The notes beneath the pieces were generated by a model. That model did no database searches, had not been told where the DNA came from, and worked only from the letters and a program-made list of their open reading frames with translations. The translations under genes and the position numbers were made by a program. This document shows positions 58,761-64,000 of a DNA stretch of 64,000 bases, in pieces (the first letter of the stretch is position 1; every line of letters begins with the position of its first letter). The DNA comes from Girardinichthys multiradiatus (taxonomy: Eukaryota; Chordata; Actinopteri; Cyprinodontiformes; Goodeidae): positions 39,458,147 to 39,522,146 of the forward strand of contig NC_061797.1 in the NCBI RefSeq assembly GCF_021462225.1. The letters are read 5' to 3'.

Positions 58761-59429
58761 AGATCATCTGCACTGGGATATTAATCTTGCTTTTTTTAAA
58801 GACGTGTGTGTTCCAACTCCATGCATGATCCTCCTTGCCTGGTGTTGCAATACTCCGAAACATGTTCTGAAAAAATACCCATTAAGGAGATGGATGCATT
58901 TTAGGGATGGTTAGAAAACAAAATGAGCATACAGCTCCTTTACAGGAAGGGTTATTAGGTTAAGGGCACCTTTTCTAAGGGCTTCTTTGTGCAAAAAATG
59001 TCAAGCAGAGCTCAGTGGCTCCTCTTACTCTTGTAGATACACACAATTCCTCAACTGATGAGTGACTGCTCAACCATCAAGAAAACACAGATAGAAATCT
59101 GTTTTACAGCAACTGGTGCAAGAAAGAAAAATCTTTGCAATACTTCTAGGTGTCTAATAATTTTAAAAACAGCAGCAGACATACAGCTATATTCATCAAC
59201 TCTTGGGAACTGTTAAGCATCCTACTGCATGATGTTGGTATTCCAGGTCATGTCCCTCACAAAGAATGGATGTGAATCCGATTTATTGAAAGCACATCAC
59301 AAAGCTCAAAATGGCCACCAGGCGTGTGTTGCAATACATTAAATGCTGATAACTTTAATGAAAAATGATTCACAGCTGTGAGATTGTTGGCTGCACTTGC
59401 TTTACCATCAGGTTATTCACAACAAGCCA
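58761..59429. other. Unique DNA, nothing firmly recognised
   Basis: The last 130 bp before the LTR has conserved-element-like texture. No gene or repeat. Confidence 0.4.
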
Positions 59430-59434
59430 TTGAG

Positions 59435-60513
59435 TGTCAGGATCTGCCATTTTGGACTTTGTTGTGGTTTTGTGTTTGTTCACTTTTCAGCTAGATGTTT
59501 CTATTCCTTTGGGTTTAGTAGTTATGTTTGTTTATTCCTTCTGTTTCCTGACAGTTTTGTTCTCTCTCCTGCCTCCTAGTTTTAGTAGCTCTTTCTCCCC
59601 TTGCCCATAGTTCCCTTGGTGGTTGTTTTCTCATTTCTTTATTACTCAGAATGGTTTTCTCCTGATTATTATTACAGTTCTCTTTGCTTCTTTGGGTTTT
59701 CTAGTTTAGTTTCCTGCTTAGTGTTTGTATGCTTGTTTATTGTTAGGTTATTTGTTCTTGCTGCACTTTTCTATTTTATTAGTTTCTTTTCCCTGTTCCT
59801 CCTCTTGTCATTAGTTCCCCTTCAGATATTATTTACTCAGTGTTTGTTTCCCTTTATATTTGTAGTTCTTCCCAGCCTTATTCCTATTTTAGTTCCCTGT
59901 GTTAGTCTCTATTGTTTCAGTTCCTTCTGATAGGTTAGCTCTTAGTTATTGTTATACCGAGTTCCACTTATTGTTTATGTTTTGATTTGCATTTATACTA
60001 GGTCATTGTTTTCTCTGCTTCCCTACAAGTTAGTTCAGTCAGTATTTCTGGGTTTGTTTACTTCTCAGTTAGGTCTTCCTCTATGTCTTCTGATTACCTT
60101 GTTGGTTCTTATTTCCCAGGTTGTTATCATTTTCTTAGATCTGTTTCACTGAGTTTGTTATTTAGTCCCTTCTCCCATGGTTTAGTTTTGTATTAGTTTC
60201 ACCTGTCCTTCAGCCTCCCTGCTAGCCATGTCACACCTGTCCCTAGTTCCATTGATTACCTGTCTATTTTTCCACACTCATTTCCCTCTGTATATTAGTT
60301 GGTCTGTTTTCTTTCTTCCCGGCTGGTTTGTTGCGTCAACTTCCCAATTGTTTCTTGCACTCTGTCAGACCTGGACTCCTGTAAACTCTGTTACACCCTG
60401 CCTGCCTGCCTTCTGTTTAGCTGGAGTTTTCTTAATAAATCATCGTTCTATTCACCATGCCGTCTCCTCGCCTGCCTCTGCACTTTGGTCCACAAAAACT
60501 TCAGACTATGACA
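59435..60513 (+). mobile_element. Solo LTR, gypsy-like, 1079 bp
   Basis: It starts TGTCAGG, ends CTATGACA, and is flanked by a perfect TTGAG duplication at 59430-59434 and 60514-60518. An AATAAA near 60434 in the plus direction fixes the sense strand. The body is strikingly T and pyrimidine-rich on the plus strand, which produces several open frames with hydrophobic translations (for example 59601-59930). These are composition artefacts, not membrane proteins. Confidence 0.9.
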
Positions 60514-60518
60514 TTGAG

Positions 60519-60924
60519 GCCGTACTTGGCCCAAGTCACAACATATTGTGCTAAATAAAGAGGTGATGATAAGAGGCCACAGTCAATAATTTAAAGTGAT
60601 ATATGGATATACATTTGTGGTTGAAAATTTTTGAACTTTAGTCATTGACTAATGTAAATGAAGAAAGTAAATCCTATTTATATTACCACCTTTAAAGATC
60701 ACAAGGTGATTCATAGCAATATGACAGACAATGGCATAGGAAGACATAACACCAAATAAAAATAATGCTCTCTTTAACAATGTAGCAAGCACAATTTAAT
60801 CTCCACTTCAGCCAGACTGTCACAGATTTTTTGGGACGTTAAATTCTGCCACATGAATGCTGCTCACACACATACCATGCATACCACACGTGTGCTACTG
60901 TAGCAGTCTTTGAAAACACAACTC
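60519..60924. other. Unique DNA, nothing recognised
   Basis: No gene, RNA or repeat assigned. Confidence 0.5.
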
Positions 60925-61070
60925 AAATACTCGTCGTCATCTTCCGCTTCATCCGGGACCAGGTCGCAGGGTCATCAGACTCAGTAGAGACACCCAGACT
61001 TTCCTCTTCCCAGACACCTCCTCCAGCTCCTCCTGGCGGAGCCCAAGGCATTCCCAGGCCAGATCAAATA
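60925..61070 (-). mobile_element. LINE 3'-terminal fragment
   Basis: On the minus strand it reads as the C-terminal end of a fish LINE, with decayed coding for a Trp/Pro/Glu-rich tail followed by the phrase CCCGGATGAAGCGGAAGATG. It is GC-rich compared with its flanks. Its ending is related to the fragment at 29372-29425. Confidence 0.6.
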
Positions 61071-61444
61071 TTAAAGTCATAATCCAATAAAAACATTACT
61101 TAATCTTAAATTACATTATGCTTTGCAATACAGATTTTGTTAAAAATCAGACAAATATATAAAGTATTGGTAAATTCTTATTTTATTTTTAATCTAGCAA
61201 ATTAAAATTAGAAAAATAAAATAATTGCTTAATTTTAGTCCCACCCTCAATCCAACACACCCTGTTCTCTACACCCTGATTTGCAACTAAGAGTCACCTA
61301 ATCTTAGCACCATTTGTGCAATAGACAGCCATTAAGAGAAAGAGTAAGTGAATTTGAGTGTGGATCAACTTTTTAAGTGTTATAACAGTTCTGCTTCTTT
61401 CTCACTCACATTGAATGTGGTGAAATACAACAGAAAATCTAAAC
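61071..61444. other. AT-rich DNA, nothing recognised
   Basis: No feature assigned. Confidence 0.5.
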
Positions 61445-62290
61445 AGAATGTAGGTGGGTGAATGACTTGAATTTTTCAGACAATTAAAATGAAAATGTGA
61501 AACACATATGTTATACAGATTTATTGCACACAGAGTTACTAGAACAGGTGTTTATTTCATTAACCAGTTGATTATTTTTATTCAATTTGATAATTGTGGC
61601 TTTCAGCAAATAAAAACCCAAAATTCAGTTTCTCAGAAAATTGCAATACCAACGAAAAGCATTTTTATACAGAAATGTTTGCCTATTATAAAGTATGTCA
61701 ATTTACAATACAGTGTCTGAACTCAGTAATTAATGTTTTGCACAAATTTTTAAATCAGTGTGGTTTTACATAGAGACGATCAACCTGTATCCCCACTGTG
61801 GTGCTAAGAAAAGCCAAGTTGCTTTAATAATAGCCTTTGCTCATCAGTTATCTATGTTGCTTATGCAGCTACCACACTTTTTCCATCCAATTACATTTCC
61901 AGTAGTATTCTTGGATACAAGACCTAACTGCCAGCTTCTTCAACAATGATATTTTGTGGTTTACCCTCCATATGGAGGGTGTCCATGACTCTTTAATTGG
62001 ACAACTGTCAGGTCAGAACTCATCTCCATAATTGTGTAGGCCATATGATACATTACTGTTTGAAAAACCTTTGACCTTAAAGGTTTTTTAAACTTTAAAT
62101 CTTAAAAATCTTTTGTTTTTTGAAATATTCTAAATCTATGAAAATGACTTTTGGATTTCTATTAGCTTTAAGCAGAAATCATCGCAATTAATAATTCTAA
62201 AAGTCTGAAATGCATCACTTTGTGTGCAAAAAAAAAATTTGAATTAATTTTAAATTAACTTTTTCAATGATATTCTAAATTACAGAGATG
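61445..62290 (-). mobile_element. Degenerate Tc1-like element with internal deletion
   Basis: Both subterminal regions are recognisable (61495-61680 and 62085-62290). Between them lies decayed N-terminal transposase DNA on the minus strand near 61830-62030, related to the DNA-binding region of the 37814 transposase. The catalytic core is missing. The perfect 16-bp palindrome CCCTCCATATGGAGGG at 61967-61982 lies inside this remnant. Confidence 0.65.
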
Positions 62291-62388
62291 TGTGTGTGTT
62301 ATGTTGACTTATTCTACAGATATTTTGGAGGTAACATTTTATGATTCAGGGATAAAATTTGTAAAGTGTGAAATTAGTAGCTTAACAA

Positions 62389-62955
62389 TGTCACGATCTG
62401 CCTCTGATACGTTTTGAGTTTGAGCTCCATTGGTTCTCTCCGCACTGCCACGTTATTTAATTGCTATTATTTCTGTTCACTTCAGGTTGATTAGATTAAC
62501 TATTCATTATTGTGTATAGATTCTTAGATTCTTGTGTTAGACATTTCAGTTTCCTTGTGGGTTTGTTCTTTCCTGTTTATGTTCCTTAAGACAGTTTCTT
62601 TGTTTACATAGATGTTTTGTTATTCTCCTGAAGTCCTTGCTCATCTGTGTTAATAAACCTCCTTCCATCAGTTACCTTGCAATCCTGGTCACCAGCTGCC
62701 TCATATTCCTCCTGATTAGTTCCCTAGTTTCATTGGTCCATTCTCCTACCTTAACTTAGTATTTATTCTCTCTTGTTTTGTTTTCACTATTGGATCGTAC
62801 TGTTTGCTACCTAGCTCCATGTCTGACGACTTCCCTGTGTTCCATACACTAAATCTGTTTGAAGGTTTCCTTATTAAAAGAAGATTTAACTTATCATGCT
62901 CCTCCCACGCTATGGTCTGTATGTTGGTCCTACCAAAACCATCCAAAATATGACA
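62389..62955 (+). mobile_element. LTR-like element, probable solo LTR
   Basis: It starts TGTCACG and ends ATATGACA, with the same gypsy-like style as 59435-60513. An AATAAA lies near 62653 and an ATTAAA near 62874. The flanks AACAA and AAACA are not a perfect duplication, so the call is less certain. Confidence 0.6.
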
Positions 62956-64000
62956 AAACATTATAAATGCCTGTAGGAGGAACAAACATTTCATTCAGCT
63001 AAACAGGTTAATGCAGTTTTTTTATCCACTAAAATAAAATTTGTTTTAATCCTGTCGTCTGTAAACCTGTGAAGAAAATTATCCAACATAATCATGACAC
63101 TTACTATTGCCTCTTCTAAGCACACATAGCAAACATATTATATTCAGCCATATAAACTTAATTTAATGACAACTAAATAAGTAATGTGCATGGACCATAT
63201 TTAGAAGTTTTGTTCTTGAGACATAAAATACATTGCTTATCAGGATCTACTTTAGGAAGGGGGATAGTGGAGAACAAAAGAAGACAGATGTCAAACTAGC
63301 ATCCATTGTCAAGTCATAAAGCAAAAGCAAAGTGAAACAATGTCAAAACTGTTATTTTTCTTTCCAGCAGATAAATACAATATGATGGTGAAAGAAAGAA
63401 AATAAAAAGTAGTGTCCATTTAGACAGGTGAAGTCTGCCCTTATTACCAATGTCAGAGATTCGATTAAGCTCAAGGAAAGCAAATGATCCCAATGAACTA
63501 ATGATTAATCCGGCAAGTCTATTTACTAATGTACCAGAATGCATTAAAGGCATAAGTTAATGGGGACAGGACATCAATTCAAATACAAATGAACCACATT
63601 TGCATTGGACGCTTATTGACTGGTGTAACAAAACGAATTACAAAAGGTAATCTACTTATAAACCTTAGAGATGGATGAAACATGATTCTCAACATATCTA
63701 CAATTCAACCTGAACTAATTCTTGCCTCCAGAAATGACAGCATCAATACAAACAGATTAACTGGTCTGTCCTCAAACTGAAAAATCAGTTCAGATTAAAA
63801 GAGACTAGAATTAAATAACCTCATTACCTGGCAGAGCAAGAAGACAGCAGGTAAGTCTGACTTGACATGACAAATCCAGCTAGTTACTCTGTAATCTGAT
63901 AAATATATATGCAGTCCCCCACATATTTGGATGTAAAATATTTCTAAAGTCAACAACAGTCTTTTTGGACTGTACTGCTATGTAATGATGTGTTGCAATG
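62956..64000. other. Unique DNA to the window edge
   Basis: AT-rich, with short frames only and no repeat family recognised. Confidence 0.5.

Noticed and set aside
59601..59930. Multi-pass membrane protein
   Set aside because: The hydrophobic translation comes from a pyrimidine-rich solo LTR with bounded ends and target duplications.
61967..61982. Operator-like 16-bp perfect palindrome
   Set aside because: It lies in decayed transposase DNA of a Tc1 remnant and is most likely chance.
1..64000. CRISPR array, operon, prophage or other microbial system
   Set aside because: There are no regularly spaced repeats, no tightly packed genes and no ribosome binding sites. All features are those of a vertebrate chromosome.

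Overview
The window looks like teleost fish chromosomal DNA. It is AT-rich, has no recognisable host exon, rRNA or functional tRNA gene, and carries repeat types typical of ray-finned fish: several Tc1/mariner families, a tRNA-headed SINE, L2/Rex-like LINE 3' ends, gypsy-like solo LTRs and an endogenous retrovirus-like element (ERV). I see no sign of a bacterial, plasmid or phage region. Almost every longer open reading frame is a transposase remnant, a gag-like remnant or a chance ORF.

Layout. Positions 1-4218 are the 5' part of a minus-strand ERV-like element (ERV A). It has a 1.8 kb LTR, a primer binding site resembling the tRNA-Asn 3' end, a leader, and a gag-position reading frame split by an antisense solo LTR; the rest lies beyond the left edge. 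A second, plus-strand copy (ERV B, 12504-14975) has lost all coding sequence. Between them lie a SINE with perfect 15-bp target-site duplications (6447-6837), a degenerate Tc1 (7571-8115) and a DD34E Tc1 with a broken transposase (9697-11708). A nested cluster follows at 15260-17827: a Tc1 interrupted by a LINE tail, a non-autonomous Tc1 derivative and an L2-like 3' end. Positions 18 to 28 kb are mostly unannotatable AT-rich DNA with several conserved-element-like blocks. A degenerate Tc1 lies at 28210-29290, and a dense Tc1 field at 33405-40576 holds elements whose transposases have DD37E, DD38E and DD34E spacings. The right third is sparse: a SINE (45215-45585), three LTR-like elements (48182-48805, 59435-60513, 62389-62955), LINE tails and Tc1 debris.

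The unique DNA between repeats contains about a dozen 250-650 bp blocks with balanced composition and dense homeodomain, POU or bicoid-type cores. Together with the lack of exons, this texture suggests a regulatory gene desert or a giant intron near a developmental gene. That is inference from texture only; no alignment was possible.

The most interesting observation is in two solo LTRs of one family (488-1188 and 48182-48805). They differ by a 70-bp block that has a 5' splice site, branch-point-like sequence, pyrimidine tract and 3' splice site in the LTR sense direction, and the second copy lacks exactly this block. This is what splicing inside an LTR transcript followed by reverse transcription would leave, although deletion between two CAG triplets would look the same.
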